DNA of 50,396 nt from Tieghemiomyces parasiticus (lineage: Eukaryota > Kickxellomycota > Dimargaritomycetes > Dimargaritales > Dimargaritaceae), in assembly GCA_027575765.1 (NCBI GenBank), contig JANBPT010000253.1, positions 1-50,396 on the forward strand, read 5' to 3'. Both the position numbers and the translations under genes were made by a program. The notes below the pieces were generated by a model that ran no database searches, was not told where the DNA came from, and was given only the letters and a program-made list of their open reading frames with translations. Within the stretch, counting starts at the first letter, position 1, and the number at the start of each line of letters is the position of its first letter. Shown one piece after another: positions 1-10,350 of the stretch.

Positions 1-466
1 AAGATGCAAAGCATCTAAAAGGTGGGATCCTCCTCTTCTACCCCTTACCCTCGCCTCCAGCGCGTGCAATCCCCTCCACTACCTCCTTCCCATTGGACAT
101 TCGGCCTTGAACGGCCGTCGTGCCCGTCTTCTACGCATTCCGGCCCGTTCACACGTTGACCGCCACAGCCCCCCATTCCCTGTTGCCCCAGACCTCCAGT
201 CGCGATCGCTCACGTGTTCGCGCCTTCCACCCCCCTCATCTCTTTCCGCCTTCCTGTAGGTGAGGGGCCGTTCTGTCCGACCTCATCGTCATTATCCCGT
301 GCTGGCTTCATTGGTTAGTTTACTGCTGCTTGCTAAGCACGCACAGGCCCGCATCGAATGACCTTCCTGCCCGTCTACCCCTATCTCGCTACACGACCCC
401 CCTGGAGCGGTTACTAACAACCGACGCCTATTCGCTCGATTTACCTTGTCACCCCCGCGCAACCAG
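1..466. other. Upstream region of the zinc-finger gene
   Basis: No gene is supported here. The stretch is pyrimidine-rich like a fungal promoter and leader. A CACGTG E-box lies at 211-216, and a small perfect inverted repeat (6-bp arms at 2-7 and 11-16 with an AAA loop) lies at the very edge. The first bases could be the end of a gene outside the window, but that cannot be decided. Confidence 0.5.
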
Positions 467-1597
467 ATGGCCGAGACGCTCCTGGAAGGCAGCGTTACCG
501 CGTGGCACCGTCCGCGGCTCCCTAGCCACGCTCCCGTACCCACTCCCGCCGCCCTTCGCAAGACTGGGATGACCGCCGCCCACAACCCTGAGCACGGCGC
601 CCCATCCGGATCCCACGGCCAGGCCTCGTCAACTAACGCCACCGCGTCGCCTCTACCTCCCGCCAGCCACTCCACCTCTCTCCCCGGTCGTGGCGATGAC
701 GACGACACACACAACGGTGACGAGGACCGGGATGAAGGGTGGTCCCGTTCCCCCGACGGCGGCAAGCCTGACCGCCGGAGACCCTTCCTGTGTCGCGTGG
801 CAGGGTGTGGCAAGCAATTTTACCAGCGTGCCCATCTCAAGATCCATGAGCGGTCGCATACGGGCTACCGCCCCTATAAGTGTCCCTTCAAGGACTGCGA
901 CAAGTCGTTCACACAGCTGGGTAATCTGAAGACTCACGAGCGCAAGCACACTGGGGAGCGCCCCTACAAGTGCACCAGTCCGGACTGCGGCAAGGCGTTC
1001 TCCCAGCTGGGTAACCTGCGTACCCACGAGCGCACCCACCTGGCTGTCAAGCCCTTCTTTTGCAACATGGACGGCTGCGAGAAGCAGTTCACCCAGATGG
1101 GCAACCTCCGCACCCACCAACGAAAGGTGCACGGGGTCGACCCCGCCCCGGCAGCTGAACGGTCCCCCGGTCAGGGTGGGCGCGGTCGCAAACCCGCCGT
1201 GGTCGACCCTCCCGCCCCCGCTACCCCCACCAGGACCACCCCCGCCGCTGCTGCCACCGCACCTAACCCTCCCCCGACGTCCTCGACTCCCGCAGACCCT
1301 CCACCCCCCGCCGTTAACCCCAGTGCCCAGCAAACCGAAATCCTCGAAAGTCTCAAGGACCTCCTGGAACGGCGCCAGCAACTGGGTGCCTCCACCCAAC
1401 CCTATGCCGGGCTCGACTACGCTGCCCTGGCCACGACTGCCGGGCCAGCCGGATCACCCCCCCACCCTACGTACCTGTACCCCGCAGCTCCTGCGACCCA
1501 TCAATCGCCCCCGCCGCCGCCGCCACCACCACCTTATCCCCATCCGTACTATGAGAAAAAGCCGGCTCCGGCCCACCCGAACTACTACTACCAATAG
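467..1597 (+). CDS. C2H2 zinc-finger transcription factor (Azf1-like zinc-finger array)
   Basis: A single-exon protein of 376 aa. Four tandem C2H2 fingers span about residues 107-222 (C-x4-C-x12-H-x3-H spacing), joined by TGERPYK-like linkers between the first three, which is typical of sequence-specific DNA-binding proteins. An acidic DDDD/DEDRDE stretch precedes the fingers. The C-terminal part is low-complexity and rich in Pro, Ala and Thr, ending with a poly-proline run and tyrosines, as in an activation or interaction region. The reading frame is open further upstream, but the first ATG is at 467 and has a good context (cagATGG); the ATG at 569 is an alternative. It is therefore probably a nuclear regulator. 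Target genes cannot be read from the sequence, and the family assignment beyond the zinc fingers is tentative. Confidence 0.9.
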   Translation: MAETLLEGSVTAWHRPRLPSHAPVPTPAALRKTGMTAAHNPEHGAPSGSHGQASSTNATASPLPPASHSTSLPGRGDDDDTHNGDEDRDEGWSRSPDGGKPDRRRPFLCRVAGCGKQFYQRAHLKIHERSHTGYRPYKCPFKDCDKSFTQLGNLKTHERKHTGERPYKCTSPDCGKAFSQLGNLRTHERTHLAVKPFFCNMDGCEKQFTQMGNLRTHQRKVHGVDPAPAAERSPGQGGRGRKPAVVDPPAPATPTRTTPAAAATAPNPPPTSSTPADPPPPAVNPSAQQTEILESLKDLLERRQQLGASTQPYAGLDYAALATTAGPAGSPPHPTYLYPAAPATHQSPPPPPPPPPYPHPYYEKKPAPAHPNYYYQ

Positions 1598-1914
1598 ATG
1601 GTACAGGGTCGAGAACCCCCCTGCCTCACTTTGACCCCCTTCCTTCACTCCTCCTTGTTGTCTGCGGACTTTGCCGGCCTCCATCGTTTGTTTGTCACTC
1701 CCTCCTCCCACTTGACCCTCTACTATAGTACCCACCCCGTGCCCCTCCTTCTCCCCATCAGCATCACCCTCCTGTTAATGTATACACCTAACCAGCCCAT
1801 TAAATCACCATTTCTCAACGACATTGCACCGGCGGCCAGGACGAGGCGTTGCGTAGATAAAGGGTCGACAACTCGGCCCGGGCACGCCCTGGGTCGTTTA
1901 TTCACGGCTGGACT
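1598..1914. other. Convergent 3' region between the zinc-finger gene and PET117
   Basis: This holds the two 3' ends. A minus-strand AATAAA (1897-1902) lies about 13 nt past the PET117 stop. No gene is seen. Confidence 0.5.
1897..1902 (-). terminator. Poly(A) signal AATAAA, PET117
   Basis: TTTATT on the plus strand reads AATAAA on the minus strand just after the PET117 stop codon. Confidence 0.5.
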
Positions 1915-2278
1915 TCATCGCCGTACCGACTGGTCCTTCTCCAACTCAGTCTGCAGGGCGCGCTGAGCCTCGAGATCCTGCAGGTTCTGTAACTTCTTAA
2001 GCCGCTGTCGCTCGGCATCCTTGATGACGCCGTAGTGCATGGTCTGTGGTTTAGTAGACAGGATGGTAGGGGGACGGAGCTGGGCGGAGGTTAGCCCTGG
2101 CCGGCAGGGTACAATTCCGCAACCTGGGCGGTAGCTTGGTCAAATAGGCCCATCCAAGGCTGGCGCTACTTGAAACACTCACCTCGCGCTCCTTCCGCTG
2201 CTGGTAGTGCACGCCATAAATGACCAGTCCGGAGAAGATCAAAGAGCCCACCACGGCGACTTTCCCGCCTCTTGACAT
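1915..2278 (-). CDS. PET117: Cytochrome c oxidase assembly protein Pet117, two exons
   Basis: Exon 1 is 2183-2278 and exon 2 is 1915-2043; the intron 2044-2182 begins GTGAGT and ends CACAG. The spliced product is 74 aa. It starts with one short hydrophobic segment (residues about 7-24, VAVVGSLIFSGLVIYGVHY) followed by a charged helix. The string YGVHYQQRKERETMH and the size match the Pet117 family, small mitochondrial inner-membrane proteins that work with Pet191 and Cox15/heme a synthesis in building complex IV. The charged C-terminal half (about residues 37-74) looks like an amphipathic helix or coiled coil. The gene is divergent from the Cwf18 gene, about 470 bp away. The splice junction is clear because both flanking halves match the family; neither exon alone would be recognised easily. 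Confidence 0.87.
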
Positions 2279-2751
2279 GGCGATAGCCCGGATGTGGTGA
2301 AGATTGTGTTGGCTGATAAGATCTTGTGGAGCAGTGATGTGCGCCGAAACTGGTTAGGTGGGCACACGTGGAGCTTGGGCTGAGGAACAGAGCTGGAGGT
2401 GGGCAGAAAGTGATGGGAGCTTTGGAGGTGGAGAATCGCGGGGGCGGATCGACGGGAGCATGGCCGGTCTGGGCAGGTTAAAGGCAATCAGGCGAAGAAC
2501 AGAGCATACAGGCCCAATCCGGGAATGATGGCAGTCAGGTTTGAATAGACGTCGTTCGTTGTGAATTGCCAAGCCCCTCCCCTTACTCACCTGGCACGCG
2601 CACGGTATAGCACTCGTCAACCTCTCCGGACGTTCCCAATCTGCCTCTACCTATATTCTACCGACCTACCATTTCATCCGGAGCCCCACCTTCCGAGGCG
2701 TTCCCAAGTCCTTCCTCCCCCTTTTCTTCCCCGTCAATCCCTGTTCGCCCC
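2279..2751. promoter_or_regulatory. Divergent promoter region PET117 / CWF18
   Basis: A 473-bp spacer between divergent starts. Pyrimidine-rich tracts precede the plus-strand ATG at 2752. No TATA box or known element stands out. Confidence 0.4.
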
Positions 2752-3449
2752 ATGGATGCCGAGGCCCAGCGTCGCCGTGAGCGATTGGAGGCCATGCGGC
2801 AGGCTGCTTCCGCCGAGGTCGACCGCAACGCTTCACCAGACGCCGACAAGCGCGCAACTGCATTGTAAGCCGGCTCATATCCGGTCATGTGTCCCTTGTG
2901 GTCGCTAGAGCAGCGATTTCAAGTAGCCTCACAGGTCCCGTCTTGAATTAATTTTGAGCGACTAACCTCCTCCATGACCTTTACCCCCCTCTCGCTCCAA
3001 TACCAATCTACCGCAGAAACGAGCCCCAGTTTCGTAACTACACGCCCAATGTGGACGATACGACAGTACCTACTGGCCGAGCTGCGGCTGAACGGGCGGT
3101 CGAGAACCTCATCGTCCGCCCGACAAACCTCCCCGCCGACACCGTTGAGAGCGCCGTCATGGGGCTAGCCGAGCGTGCCCAGGCGGAGGTTCCCGCCGCG
3201 CGACCAGACGGTACGGTGGATGTGAGCCAGCTGGCTCCCCAGAAACCGAACTGGGACCTGCGGCGTGATCTGCAAAAGAAATTGGACGTTTTGGAGCCCA
3301 AAACCCAATCGGCGCTGGCCGAGCTTATCCGGCAGCGCGTTCAGGCCGACGCTACGCCCGACGGCGTAGACCTGGCTGATGCGGTGGCCACACAGAACCA
3401 GTTACGCCAGGCCGCGGCGCTGGCCGAGGATGATGCCGCAACCGAGTAG
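2752..3449 (+). CDS. CWF18: Cwf18/CCDC12 pre-mRNA splicing factor, two exons
   Basis: Exons are 2752-2864 and 3017-3449; the intron is GTAAGC...CCGCAG. The spliced protein is 181 aa. It has the layout of the Cwf18 (human CCDC12) family: a short basic coiled-coil N-terminus (AEAQRRRERLEAMRQA), the conserved patch reading FRNYTPNVDD just after the splice site, then the C-terminal block with LAPQKPNWDLRRDLQKKL and ALAELIRQR. In human CCDC12 the equivalent lines are LRNYVPEDEDL, LAPRKPDWDLKRDV and AIAELIRERL. The family belongs to the spliceosome, associated with the NineTeen complex/Prp19-CDC5L and U5. The start at 2752 has a good context (gcccATGG). An AATAAA lies about 30 nt past the stop. Confidence 0.88.
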
Positions 3450-3974
3450 TGGTCACCTTGAGATTGGCCAATGTAGGATAATAAACAGACATCAACACAC
3501 CGGGTCCTTGGGTTCTTCCGCGAGCTCTATCGGCCAGTGCGGCTGCCAGGTAGGCTAGGGCATTGGGGTACTTATTCTAGACACTTTCCGCTATCAAGCG
3601 CGTTCGGCCTTAGGTCACGTGGGGGGCAGACGAACAGGGCGTGCGTGACGACGAGGAAGGGGTGGGTGGTAACAAAGTCACTCCGGCCCGGTTTATGTAG
3701 GGACAGGTATAACTGGGCACCCCCATGTGAGGTGGAGAGTCGCCCCGCCTGGGCCATAGTGGCTGCGGTAAGCCGGTAGGTAATCTGACGGAGATCTTAA
3801 AGGTAAATAAACCGACCAACCCGCCAGGTGACGTCGAACCGCCCATCCGTCCCCCCTGCTACACATTCTTTGTTGCTGTTTACACCTTTGCCCGACATCC
3901 CCACTCCGTACCTACACTCTTCTTGACCCTCCATCAGCCCATTTCACCCTTTCTCCCACGACCCCGTCACCGTC
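3450..3974. other. Spacer between CWF18 and RFC3
   Basis: This contains the CWF18 3' UTR with AATAAA at 3480-3485 and then the RFC3 promoter, with a pyrimidine-rich leader ending at the ATG. No other gene is seen. Confidence 0.45.
3480..3485 (+). terminator. Poly(A) signal AATAAA, CWF18
   Basis: AATAAA about 30 nt after the CWF18 stop codon. Confidence 0.5.
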
Positions 3975-5318
3975 ATGAGCCTTTGGGTTGACAAGTACCG
4001 GCCCCTGTCCCTGGACAAGCTGACTTACCACACGGATCTGTCGCGCAAGCTCAAGAAGCTGGTAAGTTCGGCAAGGTTCTCATTAGATGAGGTCGCTAGC
4101 TGCCGGACGACTCCGCCCCTCTCCCGTCGTCGTTCCTTGCGCGACCTGAATGCTCACTCCTTCTCAACTCCACCCTGGTACCCGTCACAACCCATTCCCC
4201 GTCTCGTAATCCCCCCGTTTGCTGGCTATAGGCTGCCTCTGGGGACCTGCCCCACCTCCTCGTCTACGGGCCGTCGGGGGCCGGCAAGAAGACCCGCATC
4301 ATGGCGGTACTGAAGGAAATCTATGGTCCGGGCGTCGAGAAGCTCAAAATAGACCTGCGCAGCTTCGAGACCCCGTCTAAGCGTAAGATTGAACTCAATG
4401 TCGTGACCAGCAACTACCACCTAGAGCTAAATCCTAGGTAAGACACCAGTGGACGACCCGACCCCACTTGATCACGGCCTTCCGCTGACAGGCGCATTGC
4501 TAAACGTTGTCCACTGGCTATACACCTCGCCCCCCCCTTCTCCCTACTTTAGTGACGTTGGTATCTACGACCGCGTCGTCATCCAGGATTTGATCAAGGA
4601 GGTGGCCCAGACCCAGCAGGTTGATGCCAACGCTCAGCGTAAATTCAAGGTGGTGGTCATCAGCGAGGCTGATACCCTGTCTAAGGATGCCCAACACGCC
4701 CTACGCCGTACCATGGAGAAATACATGGCCAACATCCGCATCGTGCTTTGCTGCAACTCTACCAGTAAAATCATCGCTCCGATCCGCAGCCGGTGCCTAT
4801 CCTTGCGAGTGGCAGCGCCCACCGAGGCCGAAATCAGCGAGGCACTGCAGCTGGTGGCCAAGCGAGAAGGCCTGCGGCTACCCCAGAGCTTGGCTGGGCG
4901 TATCGCCGTGGCTGCCGACCGCAATCTGCGCCGCGCCGTACTCATGCTAGAAACGGCGCGGGTACAACAGTACCCATTCACTGACGACCAGGCGGTACCA
5001 TTGGCGGACTGGCAGGTGTTTATTCGGGCGCTGGCTCAGGCCATGATCCAGGAGCAGAGCCCCCGACGTCTACTGGACGTCCGCGGCCAATTCTATGAAC
5101 TACTAACACATTGCATTCCAGCGTCGGTGATCCTCCGGACGCTGGCCTTCGAGCTAATCCAGCACGTCGACCAGGACCTTAAACCGGAGATCAGTCGACA
5201 GGCCGCCTTCTACGAGCACCGGCTGGTGGTCGGCCAAAAGGCCATTTTCCACCTGGAGGCCTTCGCGGCCAAGTTTATGAGCCTGTATAAACGGTTTCTG
5301 ATGGATATGTACGCCTGA
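3975..5318 (+). CDS. RFC3: Replication factor C subunit 3 (yeast Rfc5 / human RFC3), three exons
   Basis: Exons are 3975-4061, 4232-4437 and 4553-5318; the spliced length is 352 aa, close to human RFC3 (356). The protein starts MSLWVDKYRP, the family hallmark. It has the Walker A GPSGAGKKT near residue 45 and the RFC SRC motif (IAPIRSRC). The Walker B region reads ISEAD rather than DEAD; this subunit is known to be degenerate there and to supply the SRC arginine in trans. The C-terminal collar helices (LLTHCIPASVIL; HLEAFAAKFMSLYKRF) align well with human RFC3. Together with RFC1, 2, 4 and 5 it loads PCNA on primer-template junctions, and it also serves in the alternative Rad24-, Ctf18- and Elg1-type loaders. 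Donors are GTAAG in both introns, and phases match at every junction. Confidence 0.95.
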
Positions 5319-5979
5319 ACCCCAGTAATGCCATGGTGCAAAGCCGGTTGAATGGTATTGTCATACCGGCCAATAAAAGCCCAATCCCATGTTATCCCAT
5401 GTCGCGGCTGTGGCCGCTGCGAGCCGCTTGCGACTCAAGGGCAAGAGGTCCTCAACAGTACGACGCGGCCCCCGCATCCAGTGAAGTCCGATTGTTAACA
5501 GGGCCATCAGGGTGGCAGACCTGTTGCCGCCACCATCTGACACCCTTAGCAGGCCACAGTGGGCAGGGAGGGGGATCGCCCGGGGCAATCGAGGGAGCGT
5601 GGGGTCCGCCGATAGTGACGAAGTGGATAGTCTGGTGGGTGACGGACTAGCTTCCCCCTACCTTTTATGCCTCCACCGTCCATTCCCGACAGAGTCTGAA
5701 GGGTCACCTTGACTATGTTCCGGCTCTAAGGGTTGAGACGCCACCGCACCTCACCTCCTTCCCTTGCCCTTACCTATTGCTTCATTCCCTATCTCCATTC
5801 ACCTACCCACCCACCGCCTTTGAGACACGTGGTGCTTTTCCTGGCATTCCAGACATCGACGCCCCGGTGCAGTCTTATCTGCGTCCTAGCCATTTGACTT
5901 ACCCCGGTTGCATCAGACCTTTCTCCGGCCCTTCGCCCGAAACCGCCTGCCATCCAAACCGCCTACAGCCCCAGCCAAC
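5319..5979. other. Spacer between RFC3 and LSB6
   Basis: AATAAA at 5372-5377 fits the RFC3 transcript end. The rest is presumed LSB6 promoter and leader, pyrimidine-rich from about 5740 onward. Open frames here show no recognisable protein. Confidence 0.4.
5372..5377 (+). terminator. Poly(A) signal AATAAA, RFC3
   Basis: AATAAA about 54 nt past the RFC3 stop codon. Confidence 0.5.
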
Positions 5980-8249
5980 ATGCCCTCCATGGCGAGCACC
6001 CGGGCGCGGCTGGCCGACACGCTGCGGCGTACGGTGCGGTTCGCCCGACGTCGACCGTTCTACCGCCGTCCGCGGTCAACTCGGGCCCGTGCCGTCCTCT
6101 TCTCGGTCTTTCGACCACTGGCCAACGACGAGCGGACCTGGTGCCTGCAGCATGTAAGTCACACGAGGACGGCTCACCTGTGCCATCGGGCTTTCGCTAC
6201 CAGGTTTTGCCACCACTCACCCCCGCCACCTGCGACCTCGACTTCACCCTGTTGTCCACCCTCTACTATCCCTTTTCGTACTAGACTCCGGCTCACCTGC
6301 CCGGCGCGACCCCCACGGCGTCAGACTTTGCCGCCCTCGTACAAGCCGTCCGCACTGCCATCGAGGCGGGTGTCTCACCCCGTCGTATCGCCCAGGGTTC
6401 TTCCGGCTCCTACTTTTGTCGCGACCCTGACGGGACAGTGGTGGGCGTCTTTAAACCCCGTGACGAGGAGCCCTTCAGCCAGCTCAATCCCAAATGGACC
6501 AAGTGGCTGCATCGCAACCTGTGCCCCTGCATGTTTGGGCGTAGCTGCCTTATCCCCAACCTGGGCTACCTTTCGGAGGCCATGGCGTCGCTGGTCGATC
6601 GGCGGCTCGGATTAGGCCTGGTTCCCCGCACCGAGGTGGTCGAACTGGCCTCGGACCGGTTCCACTACCGGCGCCGCGACCGGTGGGCTGCCCAACGCAC
6701 CCGCTCGCCACGGCCGCTGCCACCGAAGCCTGGCAGCCTGCAGACGTTCCTGACGGATTTTACCGACGCCTCAACGTTCCTCGCGCGTCACCCATGGCCC
6801 ACCGATTCCGGTCAGGCAACCACGCCCCAGGTGCGGCCTGTGACCGTCCCGGGCGCCAAGACCCCGCTACACGCGACTGATGCCGGAAGTGGAGGTCGGT
6901 ACGGAGCAGTAGCGTCAGAAATCGGATCAGCGCCCGTTCCGCGCGCCCCCCTGGTCGAGGAGGTAGGGGACCCCTTCGGGCGGTCCCTCCCGGCCGGGGC
7001 CATCGGCCGCTCGGCGGAAAGTACCCCGGCCTCGCCCCGGCCCACCCGCCCGGTGACCCTGCCACCACCTGCTTTCAGGTGGACAGAAGCCCTGCGCCAC
7101 CAGTTTCGCGTCCAACTCGAGGCGCTGGTCATTCTTGACTATCTGATTCGCAATACGGGTACGTATAATGCCTCCCTTCCACGGGCGATTCCTCATGAAA
7201 AGGGGTAGGCTACCCCCGGCCCCTGGCGTGGCTTCCATACCATCTATTATGCTAACCCTGCTTATACCCTAACCGTAACTCGCCCGTACGTCCCACCCTT
7301 CACTGTAGACCGCGGTAACGACAACTGGATGATTCGTTACTGTCCTGGTCCAGACTGTGCGCTAGACCGGAGTGCGGCCCGGGTGCTGCCTCATCTGCAC
7401 CTCGCCGCCATCGACAACGGTTTGGCCTTCCCGTTCAAACACCCCGACCAGTGGCGGTCCTACCCGTATGCCTGGCTCGCTCTGCCCTCAGCCATGGTGG
7501 CCGGGGGGTTCTTACCCAGCACCCGCGCCCACTTTCTTCCGCGGCTCACCTCGCCAGTATGGTGGCGGGCCACGGTCGACGGCCTGGCGGCTCTGGCGGC
7601 GTGCGATCCGGACTTCAACCGCCGGATGTTTGATCGCCAGATTTCAGTCATGAAGGGCCAAGCGTGGAACCTGGTGCGTGCGCTACGTGACCAACGCAGC
7701 GGACCGCTCGAACTGGCCGAACTTCCCCCGGTGACTATTTCCACCGACGAGGTGGCCGATGAGCTCCAGTGTCACTGGCTCCTGTGTGAGGGACCGGGCC
7801 AGTCTACATCACCCGTTGCGGCGCCACCGGATTACCAGGTCCTCAAGACAGGCGATATCGGCCGGCCGGTCGGTGCTGAGATGCTACAATCGCGACTCAG
7901 CTACAGCAACCTCCCCCTCATTGTGGGCCGTCCAACCGTAGGCGCAGGCGATCTGCCACCGCGCGCCACGGGTGAAGAATCGGCGGACCGGTCCGCCGAC
8001 ACGCTCTCCTTGGCGTCTGGCGATGCCACCCCACCGTTCCGGCCCTACGTTACCCGCCGCTACTCGGTGCCGGTACCTGCCCCGTCCCGCCACGACCATT
8101 GGCCGCACCCGGGCCCGGCAACGACCGATCCGTCCCCGCGCAGCTCACTGGCGTCGGATTCCGGTGACGAGCCCCTGGTATCCATGCCTAAAGTATTGAT
8201 GGAGCGCGTCGAGCCGGCCCCTCGTCGTCCGTGGTTGACCTGCTGGTGA
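5980..8249 (+). CDS. LSB6: Type II phosphatidylinositol 4-kinase (Lsb6/PI4K2), three exons
   Basis: Exons are 5980-6153, 6285-7158 and 7309-8249, giving 662 aa. It converts phosphatidylinositol to PI4P on Golgi, endosome and vacuole membranes. Family marks are the G-loop QGSSGSYFC (near residue 95), VFKPRDEEPFSQLNPKW, the cysteine patch LCPCMFGRSC (palmitoylated CCPCC in animals), GYLSEAMASLVDRRLGL, the catalytic NTDRGNDNW spanning the second splice site, and AIDNGLAFP. The end PRRPWLTCW resembles the KPFFSWW tail of animal PI4K2, so I accept the stop at 8249. Two segments, about 6720-7070 and 7860-8200, are long, disordered-looking inserts rich in Pro, Ser, Thr and Arg that are not part of the kinase core. 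The start is less certain: the ATG at 5980 is in frame, but another in-frame ATG lies at 5908. Confidence 0.9.
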
Positions 8250-8690
8250 CCCTCCCCGAGGAGGTTGTGGAGGAGGTGCTGAACTGCGCCACGGACTTGG
8301 TGGAACACAGCGAGCCGCCTTTATTGACCCGTCTTCACTGATCTTTAGATTATTAAAGCTTGCATCGTCAACACGACTTGGGTCTACACCTGTGTACAAA
8401 ATGAACAATAATATGCATACCTGGCAAAACCCAGTGGGTTAGTAGTGCGGTTGGACTTTAGGGTGGGGTCACCTGCCATTCCAGGGAATCGGGGGGGGGG
8501 GAAATGGCTCAAGGGCCGGTGGCCTCGTAGGACGAAAGGCAAAACCGTCATTACGATGGTGCCTTCTCTAAGTTGAGGGCCGGGTTCCGTGGCTTCTCAA
8601 CGGCGCCTTGAGTGAAGGTGTGGGCTTGGTGAAAAATAGTTGCACGTGGTGGTCGTTAGGTCTCGGACCCGGTAGGTGGGACGGTCCAGA
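8250..8690. other. Convergent 3' region LSB6 / AlkB
   Basis: This holds ATTAAA (8352-8357), a possible LSB6 poly(A) signal, and an 11-G tract (8491-8501). No gene is seen. Confidence 0.45.
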
Positions 8691-9503
8691 TTACCCTGTC
8701 CGCGCCCACTCGTGGACCCGGCGTAGGGTAAGAGAGATGCGTAGCCCGCGTGCCCGGTCTTCGCCGTCTACGCGGTCACTGACGGCCTCGGGGATGGCGT
8801 GGGTCCATTGGTACCGGGCCTCACCGGCCAGGGTCAGCACGTCGCCGGGTTCCAGGTACACGGCCGTGGTGGATTGGGCGGGGACGGGGGAGGATGAAGA
8901 CCCGTCCAGATAGGGCAGGGACTCGGTAGGGGACGCCGGGGCAAAAACCATTTGGCAAGGGCCACCTAGCGAAACAATGCCGATACCGTCCTCGAAACGG
9001 GCTAGGTCGACGTGCGGCCGAATGCCCTGGCCAGGCCGGTACAGGTTACCAATCAACTGGTCAAATAAGGGCGTACGGCCAAGCCAGGGCGGGTCGGCCA
9101 GGGCGGGAAGCAGAGCCCGGTAGATATCCTCCACCCAATGGAGCGGGGTTGGTAGCGGGCCAAAGTGCATGACCTGGTTGTTTTCGGTGGTCGCAAAGTA
9201 GCCCAGCCCCACGCAGGCGTCAAGTAAAGCCGCCTGAAGGCAGGGGCAAAGCATGCCTTTTACCACCAACAGCCCCGGCAGAGGACGGAGTCGGACTGTG
9301 TCGCTCGCGTCGTCACTGAAGGCACACCGTGACCCGCCCGCCAGTAACTGGGCCAGGCAGGCCGCCGGGAAGGCTGGGGTTGGTCCAACGGGTCGGAGCC
9401 CCCAGGCGAAGATAGGGTGTAGCGGCGGGTCTCTGATTGTGCTGTCCCCGTCCTCGGGATCGCTACCGAAGAGTTCGCTAAACAGGACCGGTGGGTCGGC
9501 CAT
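8691..9503 (-). CDS. AlkB-like Fe(II)/2-oxoglutarate dioxygenase (ALKBH8-type catalytic domain)
   Basis: A 270-aa single-exon protein. The AlkB double-stranded beta-helix fold is indicated by H164-V-D166, the distal H235 in QWTHAIP, and the RGLRISLTLRRV strand carrying the 2-oxoglutarate-binding arginines. The block NLYRPGQGIRPHVDLARFEDGIGIVSLG resembles the AlkB domain of ALKBH8 (YEPGQGIPAHID...FEDEIVSLSLG), and LTLAGEARYQWTH resembles its MTGESRYLWTH. No RRM or methyltransferase domain is present, unlike full-length ALKBH8. The substrate (tRNA wobble uridine, damaged nucleic acid or protein) therefore cannot be stated. An insert rich in Ser and Pro lies between the two halves of the core. 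The frame extends upstream, but the first ATG is at 9503 (gcgATGGC). The gene is divergent from the HIU hydrolase gene. Confidence 0.85.
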   Translation of the reverse strand: MADPPVLFSELFGSDPEDGDSTIRDPPLHPIFAWGLRPVGPTPAFPAACLAQLLAGGSRCAFSDDASDTVRLRPLPGLLVVKGMLCPCLQAALLDACVGLGYFATTENNQVMHFGPLPTPLHWVEDIYRALLPALADPPWLGRTPLFDQLIGNLYRPGQGIRPHVDLARFEDGIGIVSLGGPCQMVFAPASPTESLPYLDGSSSSPVPAQSTTAVYLEPGDVLTLAGEARYQWTHAIPEAVSDRVDGEDRARGLRISLTLRRVHEWARTG

Positions 9504-9867
9504 CGCGGTCGGCCGGCGAATGCGCAAGAAAGCGAGAGATCCCAACAGCAAACAAAAGCGGTTCTCCTACGGGGCCGTAGCAGGAGCCGTGCCAGTCGGG
9601 CGGGCAACAGCTGGATTTCGGATAAACGAGTATCGGACGGCGGCGCAGTTCGTCGGCTATAGGATGTCGGGGCGACCCTGGCGGTTTGGGCCTAGGATAG
9701 GGAAAATGCGGGGTGCTATGCGGTACAGCCTTTGCTGGGGGTCCTTGACCAGGCCAACCGCCGGAAGGGTCTTTCGCCTGTAACGTCTACCTTGGCCCGG
9801 AAACGCTCTCCCCTTCAGGCATTACCCTACCACCGTGCACCTTACGACCCCATCTCACCTCTACGCC
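9504..9867. promoter_or_regulatory. Divergent promoter region AlkB / HIU hydrolase
   Basis: A 364-bp spacer between two divergent ATGs. No TATA box or named element is evident. Confidence 0.4.
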
Positions 9868-10350
9868 ATGGCCGCACGCAGTCCCATCACCACCCACATT
9901 CTCGACGGCGGCCGCGGCGCCCCCGCCTCGGGCGTCCAAGTCATTCTCTTTCACGAGGACCCGTCCTCCCAGACCTACCGTAGCCTCGCCGAAAGGTAAT
10001 GCGGGGCGACAGGCGTTACCGGTCCCTCTCGTTACCCCCACACCCGTCCAACCTGGCACGGTATTTACTCGCCCTTCCGCCTTCAACTCGTCTCCTCCTG
10101 CCCCCCCCCTATTACCCACAGTCTCACCGACCAGAATGGACGCTGCGAACAACTTCTGCCCCCAGGCACGTCAGTAGCGGCAGGCAACTACTATCTGCGC
10201 TTCAAAACGCGTAGCTACTTCCAAACGCGAGGCGAGTCGTCCTTCTACCCATTTATCGATATCCATTTCGAAGTGACCGACCCGACCCAGCACCACCACG
10301 TCCCCCTTCTGCTCAACAACTACTCTTACAGTACGTACCGTGGGTGCTAA
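9868..10350 (+). CDS. 5-hydroxyisourate hydrolase (transthyretin-like), two exons
   Basis: Exons are 9868-9995 and 10122-10350; the intron is GTAATG...CCACAG and the spliced length is 118 aa, normal for the family. The enzyme hydrolyses 5-hydroxyisourate, the product of urate oxidase, to OHCU in purine breakdown. The three family signatures are visible: ITTHILD near the N-terminus (catalytic His), LTDQNGR just after the splice site (catalytic Arg), and the C-terminal block HHHVPLLLNNYSYSTYRGC. Most members end YRGS; here the last residue is Cys. There is no C-terminal SKL-type peroxisome signal and no N-terminal nonapeptide that I recognise, so a cytosolic place is the simple reading. The genes for urate oxidase and OHCU decarboxylase are not in this window. 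Confidence 0.9.

Noticed and set aside
8250..8340. A second reading frame continues past the LSB6 stop with a protein-like tail (LVTLPEEVVEEVLNCATDLVE), suggesting a frameshift
   Set aside because: The frame that stops at 8249 ends PRRPWLTCW, which resembles the conserved aromatic tail of PI4K2 proteins. The other frame has a stop (TAA) just upstream, so no simple shift links it to the kinase.
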